From assembly GCA_029204225.1 (NCBI GenBank), contig CM055107.1, positions 4,289,079 through 4,353,078 on the forward strand: a stretch of 64,000 bases of DNA, read 5' to 3'. The translations under genes were made by a program, and so were the position numbers. The stretch is from Diphasiastrum complanatum (Eukaryota > Streptophyta > Lycopodiopsida > Lycopodiales > Lycopodiaceae). Below are positions 25,301-37,782 of the stretch, in pieces. The first letter of the stretch is position 1, and every line of letters starts with the position of its first letter. A model generated the notes under the pieces. That model had not been told where the DNA came from. It saw only the letters and a program-made list of their open reading frames with translations, and made no database searches.

Positions 25301-25361
25301 GATTCCTAACCCCCTAAATTATCATCTTTAAACTCAAAACTATTCTACGGCCACATACCAA

Positions 25362-25720
25362 AACGAAATAAAGCTGCTAGTTGTCAACTTATCACATAAA
25401 ATTGTCATCTTTCTCCTTCCATCTCACATAGTGTCAAATCCCCAGTTCCTTTGAAAAGAAAAAACTTTATTTTTTGCTTATCACATGCTCAAATACCAAA
25501 TAAAGCTGCTATTTGGGATGATACTATCAGCTTATCACATCAAATTCGCATCTTTCTCCACCCCACAAAGCATCCTTTGGAAGACAAAAACTCCATCTTA
25601 CGCTTCTACTACGAAATAAAGCTGCTGATTGGAATTCATATAATAAGCTTATCACATAAAATTGGCAGCTTTGTCCCCCAGAAAGCAGCCATCTCACATA
25701 GTGTAAACAGCCCAGCTCCT
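25362..25720. repeat. Three diverged tandem units with GATA boxes upstream of LHY
   Basis: Units beginning AAATAAAGCTGCT (25367, 25499 and 25613) each continue to (A/G)(A/G)CTTATCACAT, CATCTTTCTCC-like text and often CATCTCACATAGTGT. CTTATCACA is the complement of a GATAAG/I-box type motif; a fourth copy is at about 25476. The open frame at 25451-25957 crosses these repeats and is not judged to be a gene. Confidence 0.65.
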
Positions 25721-26161
25721 TGGAACTACGAAACGGCATCTCTTTGTGCTAAAAAACAGGTGGCATGGCCTCCTCATCTGCTTAGGCATCTTCAACAAAG
25801 TTACTCCTCCACAGCTGAGACAATAATTGCACAAATTTCAGTCTATTCCAGCATTGCTTCCCTCTGTTTTTGGCTAGACTTCAACACGGTAAGAGGGAGG
25901 GGGCAAAGGGCAGCCCAAAATCTAAAGGACAAGAAAGGGGGCATCCCCAAAATCTAAAGGAAAAGCGCACAAGAAAATGGATAGAAAGCCCCTAGGGACA
26001 CGTATAATCGAGGAAAAAGAAAGTACACAAAAATCCAAATCCGCTAGAATTGAAAGAAAAAGCTTGCACTTTTGGGAGTGGTAGGTACCTACCAGCCTTT
26101 CCTACCCACCTGAGTTGTGATCTGCCTTGTTGCTGCTGAGCTTTTTAGTTACCCACCTGTG

Positions 26162-26169
26162 CCACGTGG
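26162..26169. promoter_or_regulatory. G-box CCACGTGG
   Basis: A perfect palindromic G-box about 1.7 kb upstream of the LHY start codon. Light-response bZIP/bHLH factors bind such sites. Functional use here is inference. Confidence 0.4.
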
Positions 26170-27484
26170 GTAGTAGTCATTGGTGGGTGCTGTGTACTGA
26201 GATGGCGCTTTTTGCTTTGCACACTCCTGCCTTGTAAAGTGGCTACATTGGGCTTGCGCCACTTCATAAAGAATATTGTCAATTATTTTTGTCAGGGCCA
26301 AAACTATATATATAGAATTTTGCAAGGACTTTATGTGGGGGGTAACAACCCATCCCCTTTGACCCCAAGGCATTTGGAGCATGAGGTCCCCATTTCCAAG
26401 GGCCCACCCAAGATGCTTTACTTGGCATGAAGAGCAAATGATTTCCTAAAATATGCAGGAACAATCATGTGCTTAATGTCCATCCCAATTCCGCTTTGGC
26501 ATGGAGACTAGCTTCGGCATGGAGATTTGAACATAAAAAACACGTTAGGTGTTTGCTTTTGCTTTGTCGTGTTAGCAATTAGTTATTGCGATGAATGTCT
26601 ACAAACTAAGGTGTTTGGACTTTGTATCACATGAGTTTAAGCCAAAAAATCAAAAATTTTAGATTTGTTACTCTTGATAAATTCAAGTACTTGTTTCTCT
26701 TTCATTTTTCAACACTCTGCCTTTTTAACCTACAAGTGTATGGCAAAGTTTCTCACATTCAATTCATTTTTCAACTATCTCAATGCTTTTTTATCCTACA
26801 AGAGAGCGACAATTTTTTTTTCACCTTCAGGTTAACCCATGTATAAAATAGATATGTTTTCATTCCATGTCGCTTTCACAACATGTGCTAAAGGTTTTTA
26901 TTCCTTTTTCTTTGCCTATCAACCAGTTTGCCTCATGCACCAAAGCTTTTTTTAAGCCCCTTGTTGTAATCAAGCTCGAATAGAGTGTCAATTGTGGGAA
27001 TAAGACCTGATCTTAAATCTCGGCCGTGCAAACGTCTGACTTTGGCCTCTTGATCAGATCGTCATTTACATTGAATCTAATAAATGTGGTGATAACTTCT
27101 AGTTTCTAGTCATAGGTGTGGCGTCCCTACATTTTATAAAGGTATCATTAAAGTGTTAGGATTTTTGTCGTCAGATTTCAAGTTTCGAGATTTCTTTGAT
27201 TTTTCTAGTAATGCACAGGTGTGACCTAGAGGCACTGTAGTGCCAATATGTGCATAAATTTTCCTTGATTTGCTATTTCAAGCATTTAGGCTACAATTGA
27301 ACTATTGTTTAAAATTCAAAGCTAAGGCGAGCAAGGAGTGATTTATCTATATTTTTTATTTTCAAGTAAAACATTTAGTTTCATAACTATGTAATTTTAA
27401 ATATGATTCAATTGCAAGGTGTTCAATTTGCAAAAAAGGGTTTGTGTTCCTTTGGCAGTTGTAAAAGGTGTCTTCTTGAAGTTA
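26170..27484. other. Unassigned intergenic stretch
   Basis: AT-rich with no recognised gene, LTR end or RNA. Confidence 0.35.
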
Positions 27485-27492
27485 GTTTCTAG

Positions 27493-27582
27493 CATAGTTG
27501 CACAGAATCGCGTTTCTGGGAGGAGACGTTTTGGAAATCGCGTTTCTGAGAAACGCGTTTCTCCTCCCAGAATCGCAAATTT

Positions 27583-27614
<32 letters not shown>

Positions 27615-27850
27615 CTGCCGAGTCTCTCGCAGCATCTCTGGATGTCTGCCTCTTGCTTCCGATGCCTTTCGTTGTGCCTTCGGACATCTTCCTCGAGCTT
27701 TCCTCCTGGCTTCGCCCTCCGCCATCTCACGACACCCCGTTGCTCGAAATGACCTTCACAGCCTCTCACAGCCTCTCAATGGCTCTCGATCAAATCATAC
27801 CTTTCCAGTGTTTTTCAGTCAATAATCCCTAAAAAGAAAGAAAAGTAGAA

Positions 27851-27906
<56 letters not shown>

Positions 27907-28338
27907 GAAAAATAGCTTATGGCTGAAATTTTTTTAGGGGATCAATGGTCAAACGAGCGTTTTGCCTCTCAAAAGTGTAGTAGATGGGTCACAAACAGAT
28001 CTTAGACCCCGGCCCCGACGGTAAGGCCTCTTCATGACTTGGCCTTCCAACTCCCTGAGTGAAAACACACTTACTGGGACCATCTGTGATCGTAACAGAC
28101 AGGCTAAAGGTTAGTTTTGAATTTTTATCCTTGACAGAACCCAACATGGATTAATGCACCTGAAACAGTCGACAAATTACACAGTAATTATGCTCTTAAT
28201 TAGAGCTTTCACCTGATACCCATATTGCACACAAAAAAAAAACCAAAAAAAAAAAATTGAAAAAACGTTTCTGAAAAAAAATTCCATATTTTCGAAACAT
28301 GTTTTAAGAACGCGTTTCTGAAACGTAGTACAACTATG
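27493..28338. mobile_element. Non-autonomous hAT-like DNA transposon
   Basis: An 846-bp element is bounded by a perfect 8-bp duplication GTTTCTAG (27485-27492 and 28339-28346). Its ends are inverted: CATAGTTGCAC on the left and, on the opposite strand, CATAGTTGTAC on the right (10/11). Several GCGTTTCT subterminal motifs lie inside both ends, including an 19-bp hairpin (CGCGTTTCT, G, AGAAACGCG at 27539-27557) and TCTGGGAGGAGA/TCTCCTCCCAGA (27515-27526, 27560-27571). Two TA tracts (about 27586-27614 and 27855-27904) and a GC-rich segment (27615-27790) lie inside. There is no transposase frame, so it would need an active element in trans. An 8-bp duplication points to hAT; P elements also make 8 bp. 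Confidence 0.85.
27855..27904. repeat. (TA)25 microsatellite
   Basis: Uninterrupted AT dinucleotides within the hAT-like element. Confidence 0.95.
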
Positions 28339-28346
28339 GTTTCTAG

Positions 28347-30206
28347 TATGAGAAAACAAGTAGGTAAGTTTTAAACTAGAATAAAAGTCAAGCTTCATAA
28401 AATGATAGCCATTTGAAATGAAATTTTTGAGAAAGATAAAAATAATATAGAAATTCAAAATATCATTTATGCTAGGTCGTATATGTGCACATTATTTACA
28501 TTTAGATGCAAATTTATGCAATGTTGATTCGTATTTGATTTTTGCATTATCTAGATTGCTATCATGTATTGTTTACCCATGAAATGAGAGTGTACATTTG
28601 ATGGGATCTAATGATTGCAAGTTGGTTGAATAGTCAAAGGGTTGATTAGATAGTGATTTTGGACCAAAAATTGGGGTTTTTGGACTAGAAATGGGCTATA
28701 AAATCCATAATTGACTGAAATCAGAACTTGTGGTGCTTGCATGTAATGGATTTATAGGGATTTGGATCTGATTGCACTCAGTTGTGGACTTGATCCACAA
28801 ATTTTGGTCAAATTTGGTCAAAAAACATGGTTTTTTTTAATGATTTTTGGACTACTTTTGTGGTAATTCTCAAAATTCATGGCCAGTATTTTGCATGCAC
28901 ATTTTAAGAGGTGTAATGAGGCTGTACTAAGGCTATCATGAAGTTTGGTTAGGATTGGACACCATTAGGGGCCCTCAAAAAGTCAAAAAATAGTGTATTT
29001 TTGGGGTTTTTTGAGCATGAATAATATCAAATGGTGGTCTGAACCTATTGGTTATCATTATAGGATTAAAGATATGATAGATTGCCTCTATTTTGAGCCA
29101 TCATGCATCCAATTTGGTTGTGTGAGGCTTCAAAATGGAGGGTAGAATTCAAAATCCAGCAAGATCAGGTCAATTGATTGGTTGTAACTCTGTATTCTGG
29201 ATTGCATGTGGATTTGAAAAACGTTATCGCCATTAATTTCCAATTGGGCATGGTGAAAAAACCTAGAAAGGGCTGAAATTCATGATTTTTGCTTGTTTTT
29301 TCATGAAATTGGATGGTAGGAGGTTGTTGAAAAACAATTGAAGTTGGAAAAAGATGAAACATAGTCTTTTGAAGCTGTCCTAGAAGTTAGAGCCAAGAAT
29401 CCCAGCAATTGGGTTTGTAGGAAGTCAAAAAGTGTCAAAAATTGACCAATTTTGGTGAATTTTAGGAGATGGATTTTTCTAAATCCATAAGGGAATCATT
29501 CTAAATTTTTTCCAGCATGTTTTGTATTCCTTTTTACCTTCCCAGCAAGCTATCAGATCTGTAACTTGATGGGTAGAGGCTTATGCTTCAATTCCATCAA
29601 GTTTGTAGCAATTTTGACTTCTAGAAACCAAGAATTCATGGTTCTCAGCCCATACTGCTTCATAGGATCTGTATGAAGGCTTCATGGAACTCTTAGAGAC
29701 CATTTAAGACTGTTTGAATCATCACTTTTAGGCTTTGTTGAGTGTTTGCATGTTTTTGGACATATTGGTCTTGAAAAAGTGAGCCCTCCTACAGCTTAAT
29801 TGGCTGTTTAGAACTCGCACATGTGAGTCTTGGGTGGCAGGCTGACGTGGCAAGTGTCTTGTTCATTGGGTCTCCCTCTGTACTGAGCTTTACAGCACCT
29901 AAGTTGGTGCCCTGTAGCCAAAGATATGATCATCTGAAGTTTTGCAATTTTGTGTGCAAAATTGGTAAATTTCCAATTGTTCTGATTGCATGCATGACAA
30001 TTTCCTATTTTGAAGTATTGTGCTTGCATGGAATGTCTGCATGTGGATTCTCAGGGTGATTTTGACATGCATGAATAGTTTAGATCTGTTTTGAATGGTC
30101 ATACGCATGTACTCTGACGGTTAGATACAAAATTGGATTTTATAGCTGACAATTTTCGTAGAACTGGAATTTTACGTGAAATTTTGTGAAGTAAAAAATC
30201 AGTTTA
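28347..30206. other. Unassigned AT-rich stretch before a gypsy remnant
   Basis: No protein homology, LTR end or capsid-type gag is visible, although a gypsy gag/protease begins directly after it. It may be a replaced leader or unrelated insertion. Confidence 0.35.
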
Positions 30207-31080
30207 ATGTCGCACCCTGACGAATTAGATCAAGCAGCATCGGAACCCAGGAAGCCGAAGAGAAAGAGATTCAAGAAATCTATGTCTCGGAAAAAGGCTA
30301 AAAGAGAGAACTTATGTTTTGTCTGTAAGAAGCCTGGACATATGATGAAATTTTGTCCAGAAAGGAAGAAAGTGTCTGCTCACCTGATTGAAATCCCAGG
30401 AGGCAATGGTAAGACGTTGGAAATTAACCGGATGGATTGTGAGTGTGAATGTTCTTTTAGTACTACTTCTTTCTTGCTTAATGAACTTTTCCGTTTAATT
30501 GGCACAGTTAAAGATCAAGAAGTGAGTACTTTATTGGACAGTGGTTCAACTCATAATTTTATTAATTCTTGTCTTGTGTAGAAACTCAGCTTGAAAACTG
30601 AAGCCAACAATCATAGATATAAAGTTTATCTAGCTTCAGGAGTAGAGTTGGAGACTTGGAACGTGAAAGTCCCGAAGCTCCCAGTTTTGATGCAAGGACA
30701 CACAAAATTAGTTAATTTTCATGTTTTAGACCTAGCTCGTACTGATTTAATCTTAGGTTACGAATGGTTATTTAGTAAATTGCCTTCTTTGTTAATTGAT
30801 TTTAAGAAGCATGTCCTCACTTTCAAGGAGGGTGATAAGGTAGTTACATTATTTGGCAGTAATTTTGTACGTCCATTGGATCAAATTTCTATAGTTAATG
30901 AAATGGAAACATTGGATTATTTTGAGTATGAAGTTTTTTCAATTTATGTTATTTCAGTTGTGGATGTTCCTAAAATGAATCTAAATGGTTGTGAATTCTC
31001 AGTAATTCTTATTTCAGTAAATTTAGATCATGAACAAGCAGTGAAAGAACAGATCATAAATGAATTTAGGGTGTTGGATT
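30207..31080 (+). pseudogene. Ty3/gypsy gag C-terminus and protease, chromovirus-type
   Basis: The frame opens with a basic linker (KPKRKRFKKSMSRKKAKREN) and a zinc knuckle (CFVCKKPGHMMKFC). The aspartic protease core follows (TLLDSGSTHNFI, about 30533). After a TAG at 30579 it continues in frame with KVYLASGVE and the family-typical DLILGYEWLFSKLPSLLIDF. Homology ends at NEFRVLD (about 31075), where RT should begin. The capsid part of gag is missing upstream. It is the 5' half of the element that resumes at 35330. Confidence 0.88.
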
Positions 31081-32128
31081 TACTTCTGCTACTCTCCTAA
31101 ATCCCAATTTTAATCTGCCTCCATTCATGCTGCATATTTTTCTAACGTTGTCACGCAGTCTGCATTTTCTACACACAAATTTGCACAGATGAAGAAAAGG
31201 CAAATGGATTGCGACATTGTATTCTCACACAGGTCATGGTGACAGGCGAAAAGGGGACACTACCTTACTGAATGCCAAAGGTGCCCTAACAGATAAGGCA
31301 CCCTGTAAATCTTATCCTAAGGCCATTCGTAAGAGTGACGCACTTTTGTGTCATCACCAACGTTCACTTCAGTACTGGCTGACGTCGCACCCTTTTTTAC
31401 GCTCACCCATGCAGTTGCGCTACCAAATTGGACAACGATTGCAGCCACCCACGATCTCCTACAGACATCACATCCACTCTGTACTTTCGCATCAGCACAC
31501 CTGTAATATTATGTATATATATTGGATACCATCTGCGTATTCGATGATGATGATCAGATGATCAAGTGAGTGAAGAAGAGACTAAGAGAAGAGGTTTCAT
31601 TCCTCATTACAAACAGAAATAAGCTTTGTAGGGCACGCGGTTTCGTCCGCTACAGTCTTGTGCTCTACCGCATTATTGACTTGTATACTTGATATACTTA
31701 ATATGACACAATTCACTTGTGCTGCGTTTTAGATCTGTCAATATTGCTATGCTTATTCTTCATTCTGTTTGATCTTTCTTGTTGCTCTTTCTGGTAATAG
31801 ATGATTAACTTTTAGTCTTGTCTTTCACGAATAATTCGTGACTAATTATCAGTCGAGCACAGTCTAGCTCTTCACGAATCATTCGCGACAGATAATTTGT
31901 CTTGCAATTCACGACAAATTATTCATCTAGCACTTCATCCATTTAAATGTTTGGCTACGTAATCTAGAATGATTGAGATTTCTATCACTAAAGTTCTGTT
32001 CATTCTGATAGGCGTAGTCATGCTTATGGAGAGAGTCAAATAATTCATTCCGCTGCGCACGAACATTTTCTGTTCGAGTTTGCTTCTCGTTCGTGTTTGC
32101 TATTTATTCTTCCCCCTCTCTCCCAACA
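31081..32128 (+). mobile_element. 5' LTR region of a Ty1/copia element
   Basis: The region ends TCCCAACA directly before a copia primer-binding site, so its 3' boundary is firm at 32128. A TATA-like ATGTATATATATTGG lies near 31510. No TGTTGGGA start could be found, so the 5' boundary is only the point where gypsy homology stops. TTCACGAAT and its inverse ATTCGTGA recur at 31825-31930. Confidence 0.65.
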
Positions 32129-32140
32129 TGGTATCAGAGC
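32129..32140 (+). other. Copia primer-binding site
   Basis: TGGTATCAGAGC, complementary to the initiator tRNA-Met 3' end, immediately follows the LTR. Confidence 0.9.
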
Positions 32141-32283
32141 AATATTTATAGCTTGATTAGCTCCCACAGTACAAGACTCTACTAGCCGATAGAGTAATTG
32201 TTTTCTTGTTCAATATTTTTCAGTATCAAATTTTCATTCTTAAGTCACTGATAGTTTCTCCTATCACTTAGACTAATTCTTCC

Positions 32284-35200
32284 ACATGGATTCCCAAGGG
32301 AAAGCCAGTCGTCTCATGGACAAGCTTGATGGAGCAAATTACCATGTGAAAATTTAAGATGAAGACTATACTAATGGCAAAAGAATTGTACGATGTTGTT
32401 ACAGGTGCAGAAGGAAAACCCGAAGCGGACGACGCGACAATCGCCAGATGGAAGCTGAAGGATGGAAAAGCTTTCGCGCTGACCATCCTCAACATCACGG
32501 ATACACAGATCGACCATGTATCCGAGGCTCAAACATCGAAAGAAGTCTGAGACATCTTGAGCATGCTATACGAAGTGCGAGATGTAGCTTCTAAGCTACA
32601 TCTCAGGAAGAAATTCTACTCTCTCAAGATGACGAATGGTGATTCTCTGCAGAATCACATTAATCAATTCAAGAACCTGCTAAGGCAAATGGCTGCTGTC
32701 GGATTTGTCATAGATGATCAAGACACAGTGATGCAACTGCTACAAGCTTGTCAAGTTCTTACGACAGCTGGGTGATGATCATTACAACTCATCCAGAGTT
32801 GACTCTTTCGAGAGTCATCGCTATGTTGTTGCAGGAAGATACACAAAGGAATGAAGCCTTCAAGTTCCTCAACTGATTCTCACGCCTTGTACACCAACAA
32901 GGGCACGACAAAGCAGAAGAAGAAGAAAGGCCCAAAGCTATCAAAGCCAGACCAGAAACCAACTCCGCACAAGGAACAATCGAATCCGCAGATAAAGTAG
33001 AAGCTGTTCTGCAGATACTGCAAATGAAACAACCACGAAATACAAGACTGTCGAATACTTCAAGCGAAGAACAACAGCAAAGGGCAGTCGAATCAAGTGG
33101 CAAATGCAGCTGCAGAAGTTCCACAACTCATTCAAGAAGCGGATCATGATGCCTTCATGACCAACCATCAAGGAGCATCTGGCAACAATTCTTGGTTCCT
33201 AGATTTCAGAGCCACTCAGCACATGACTAGCCTGATTGGCTGTTTTGAGTCCTTTACACCTTACAGTACCCAAAAATTCGTTCACCTTGGCGACAATAGC
33301 ACACAAGCTATTGAAGGTGAAGGAACTGTAAGATTATGCTTTGCAAATGATCAATCTAAGCTACTCTCCAAAGTTCTGTATGTACCTAAGTTATTCACGA
33401 ATTTGCTCTCTGTAAGCAAAATCACAGATCTAAAACACAGAGTAGAATTCGAATGTGATCAATGTAAAGTAGTTGATAGGACATGCAAGATCCTAGCACT
33501 CGAAAAGAGACATGGATACTTGTATAGATTAAGTCATTGCTTTTCTGCCTCTAGTCAGGCTCTCAGTACTTCAATTCAATCAAATAAAAGTTTACTTTGG
33601 CATTATAGACTTGGTCATTTAAATTATGCTGCTGTACAACGAATGTCTAGACAATCTATTATTCTTGATCTCGACTATCCTCGCGAAACAGTCGAGCTAC
33701 TTGTCTATCAAAACTATCTAGTTGGAAAACAGACTAGGAAGCCATTTAAGTCAAGCCATCAGCATGTTGCTAGAGGATTGCTAGATGTTGTACATTCAGA
33801 TATTTGTGGCCCTATGAAAAATCCTTAGCTGAAGGAAGCCAAGTATTTTATAACCTTTATTGACAAATTCTCGAGAAGAACGATGGTGTACTTCTTAAAG
33901 AAAAAATTAGAAGCCTTCAACTGCTTCAGAATCTTCAAGGAGCGTGTAGAAAAGGAGACTGGAAGGACGATCAAGGCCCTAAGATCAGATAACGGTGGAG
34001 AATATATTTTTGTCGAGTTCAAGGAGTACTGCCAAAGCCAAGGCATTGAGCAGCAATTCATCACTCCTTACAGTCCTCAGTCTAATGGCTTAGCTAAGAG
34101 GAAGAACCGAACTATGGTCAAATCTGCTAAGTGTATGCTAGCACATGCATCATTGCCCAAGAGGTTCTGGGTTGAAGTTGTCTCCACTGCAGATTACATC
34201 CAGAACAGAAGTTCGACCAAAGCCCTCTCAGACAAGACACCCCACGAGGTGTGGACAGGCTCCAAGCCTTCTTTGAAGAACCTAAGAGTGTTTGGGTGCA
34301 TTGCCTATGCATAGATCCCAAAGGACACAAGGAAGAAATTGGACTTCCAAGGTCTAAAGACCATCCTGATCCGATATACTTCGTCTGATAACACCTACAA
34401 GCTGTACGATCCTAATACCCAACAAATCTTGTATAGCCGGGATAAAGTCTTTATTGAAGATTAGTTCGTCGACCTCAAAGGCAAGGATATTGCTCAAGAA
34501 GAACCTTCATCACCTGCCATTGACACGACAATCCGAGCTTCTGGCTCAGGAATGTCTATCGTCGACCCACTTTGAGACAACGAATCAGACGAAGATGTTT
34601 CTGCTACCCAGCAACATATCCCAGGAGCGGTTCATCAGTCTAATCCTCCCAGAAAATCAAGCCGAGTGCGCACACAGCCCACAAAGTATACTCCTGAGCC
34701 TGTCTGTCTTTTAATGCAGAAATCGACGACAGTCAAAGAGGCACTTAGCCAACCAAACTCTGATCTCTGGGGAGAAGCCTAGGACAAAGAGTATTCCTCT
34801 CTGATCAAGCATCAGACATGGTAATTGATCGAAGCTCCTATTGGCTACAATATTATTGATTGCAAATGGATCTTTAAGATCAAATATAACGCCAATGGAG
34901 TGATTGATCGAAGGAAGGCTAGACTGGTAGCACGAGGATTTACCCAGATCCCAAATGTCGACTACAATGAGACTTTTAGTCCAGTCGTCAAACATTCGTC
35001 GATCTGAATGCTCCTGTCTTATGCTGCAGCTGTCGACCTCAAAGTACATCAACTCGATGTACAAATAGCCTATTTGAATGGAGTTATACAAGAAGATATC
35101 TACATGATCCAGCCCGAAGGATACGTTCTGGAAGGCATGAGGAATCATGTCTGTAAACTCCATAAAGCACTGTATGGCTTGAAACAGTCTGCCAGAGCTT

Positions 35201-35322
35201 GGTTTCAGAGGATCAACACATTCCTCATTGAACAAGGATTTAAACCAAGCATTGTTGATTGCAACGTTTATTCAAAGTCAGTGCAGCAATCCTTCATTAT
35301 CATCACCTTGTATGTTGATGAT
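32284..35322 (+). pseudogene. Ty1/copia gag-protease-integrase-RT remnant, cut within RT
   Basis: Gag is in pieces (MDSQGKASRLMDKLDGANYH, LHLRKKFYSLKMTNGDSLQN). The protease site reads FLDFRATQHM where the family has D-S-G-A, so the catalytic triad is lost. GAG-pre-integrase (LLWHYRLGHLNYAAVQRM) and integrase motifs (HSDICGPM, FITFIDKFSRRTMVYF, SDNGGEY) follow, then the RT segments IIDCKWIFKIKYN, KARLVARGFTQI, QLDVQIAYLNG and LYGLKQSARAWFQRI. The frame ends at ITLYVDD, the catalytic box, and is joined directly to gypsy RT. Stops occur at 33826, 34312, 34462, 34574, 34780, 34822 and 35005. Confidence 0.9.
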
Positions 35323-35329
35323 ACGTTTA

Positions 35330-37758
35330 ATTTCTAGTGTTGCCATTTGCATTAACAAATGCTCCAGCAACGTTCCAGCAAATGATGAACGATTCACATT
35401 TGGAGAAGTTTGTGGTTGTATTCTTAGACGACATTCTCGTTTACAGTAAATCCTTGGTGGAACGCGTAGAACACTTAAAAATCGTCTTGATGAAACTCCA
35501 TCGGGAGTTACTCTACGCTAAAGAGTCCAAGTGTGGATTCTTTAAGCAAGAATTGCTTTATCTCGGTCATAAGATCATAGTAAATGGGATCAAGATTGAC
35601 GAGGATAAAATCAAAATTGTGATTGAGTGGCCAATTCCAGGAATTGTGAGGCAAGTAAAGTCTTTTTTAGGTTTTACACTTTTCTTCAAGAGATTTATTG
35701 AAAATTATGCTAAGTTAGCAGCATCGCTTAATAATCTGACAAAAGGAATTGTTAATAAAAAGAAAAAGAGGAATCAACCTAGTCCGCCTTGTGTGTGGAA
35801 CGAGGAATTGAATCAAGTATTTTGAGAAACTTAAAACAATGATTGTTTCAGCTCCCGTGTTACAAATTGCAAATCCAGATTTACCTTACGTCGTGAGAAC
35901 GGACGCAAGTGATGTTGCAATTGGAGCGGTTCTATTACAAATGGATAGGCCACTAGCGTTTGAGACAAAAAATTCACTGGTCCTCAGTTGCGTTATACTA
36001 CGCATGAAAAGGAATTGCTTGTTGTAGTCCATGCACTTAAAACCTGGAGACACTATCTGTATGGTAGTAAGTTTGTAGTGTATACGGAGCACCAGCCTCT
36101 TAAGTATTTTTGTAATCAACGTGATCTTCGGGTAGAAAAGCTCGATGGGCTGAATTGATGCAAGAATTCGATCATGAAATCCATTACATAAGAGGCAGCT
36201 CTAATAAAGTTGCAGATGCTCTTAGTCGGATCGGTGAACTGAACGAGTTGTCATTCACCCAGATTTCTACGGATCTATATCTTTCGCTGAGAGGAAAATA
36301 TGAATCAGATTCCCATTTTGGTCACATTTGGAACATTGTTCAGACTGAAAGAAATGTGGACAGTGTTGAGTCAGAAACATAGGGGACTCAACTAACTAAG
36401 AAAGATAAGAAGATTGTGTAACGGCTCACCATTCGAGATGGATTACTATTTTGGAATGAAAAAGTTTGCGTACCTGGTAATGATGAGCTCAGACAGAAGA
36501 TTTTGTTTGAATGTCATGACATACCCTGTGCAGGACATCCCGGTATACACAGGACACTGCACTTGGTTAAGAGGAATTTTATTGGCCAAATCTCAAGCCA
36601 TATGTCGAGTCATATGTTGTTAAATGCAAGCCCTGTCAACTAGCAAAGGCTGAACGCCATAAGACTGGTGGTTTGTTGCATCCGTTAGATATCCCAGATA
36701 AAAAATGGGAAAGCATATATATGGATTTTGTAGTTGGACTTCCAAAGACCCAACGACAAAATGATTCTATTTGGGTTGTAGTGGATCGGTTAACTAAGTT
36801 AGTTGCATTCATACCAGTCAAGTCAACTATAAAGGCTTCTGATTTAGCCCAGATCTTTGTTGAAAGATTATTTAGGTTGTATGGTCTGCCAAGTGACATT
36901 GTTAGTGATAGAGATCCTAAGTTCACAGGTCACTTTTGGTCAGCAGTATTCCATAAACTGGAAACTTCTTTGAGTTTAAGTTCTGCTGATCATCCTGAAT
37001 CAGATGGCCAAACAGAAAGGACTAATCAAACTATGGAAGATATTTTGAGGACGTATGTTTCTCACATGCAATCTCATTGGGAAGATTATCTCCCACTAGT
37101 TGAGTTTGCATATAATAGTAGAAAACATTCTACTACAGGTTACAGTCCTTTTATGCTTATGTACGGTTTTCAACCTAGATCGCCAGTAAATATTGAGACG
37201 AAGTCTGTTAAGATCCACAAGATTGCTGATTTTTTGCATGATATACAAGAAATGTTGCAAGTGGCTAAGGATAGTATCCGAAGTGCTCAGAATAGAGCTA
37301 AACACAATACTGATTTCAAGAGATCTCCAAGAGATTTTTAAGTTGATGACTGGGTATATCTTAGGATTCCAAAAGATTCTAAGACATTACGTACAGGGAA
37401 GCATTATAAGCTGTCTACCCGTTATTGTGGACCTTTCAGGATTGTACATAGAATTGGTTCTTTGGCATATGAACTTGATCTTCAAGGAAAATCGACTACA
37501 CACCCAGTATTTCATGTAAGCCGTTTGAAACTAAGTTTGCATAATGGTGATACAGTTGGATTGGATGAGGATTTATCCCATTTGGAGGATCTGTCGCTTA
37601 GTGTCCTGAGAAAGTGCTCAAAACCAGAGATAAACAATTGAGAAATCATTCTATCTCTGAGTGCTTAATTCGGTGGAAGGGTCGTACTGAGGATGATGAT
37701 TCGTGGGAGAGAGTTGATAGCATGAAGAATAATTTCTCAAATTTTAGTTTCTAAGGAT
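35330..37758 (+). pseudogene. Ty3/gypsy RT-RNase H-integrase-chromodomain remnant
   Basis: RT resumes at LVLPFALTNAPATFQQMM with the catalytic FLDDILVYS, then LYLGHKI and a connection to RNase H (VVRTDASDVAIGAVLLQ). A shift follows near 35980. The next frames carry IRGSSNKVADALSRI, a zinc-binding integrase N-terminus (HDIPCAGHPGIHRT) and the integrase core (MDFVVGLPKTQ, VVDRLTKLVAFIPV, SDRDPKFTGHFW, SDGQTERTNQTMEDILR). Last comes a chromodomain-like tail in another frame (SECLIRWKGRTEDDDSWERV) ending near 37755. This places it among chromoviruses. At least four stops or shifts make it inactive. Confidence 0.92.
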
Positions 37759-37770
37759 AGAAACAGTTTA

Positions 37771-37782
37771 AGGAGAGAAGAA
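37771..37782 (+). other. Polypurine tract of the gypsy element
   Basis: AGGAGAGAAGAA directly before the LTR start TGTTATG; near-identical to the tract at 1913-1924. Confidence 0.85.

Noticed and set aside
25451-25957. 168-codon plus-strand frame upstream of LHY
   Set aside because: It runs through three diverged tandem units and has no recognisable protein; probably part of the gene's 5' region on the other strand.
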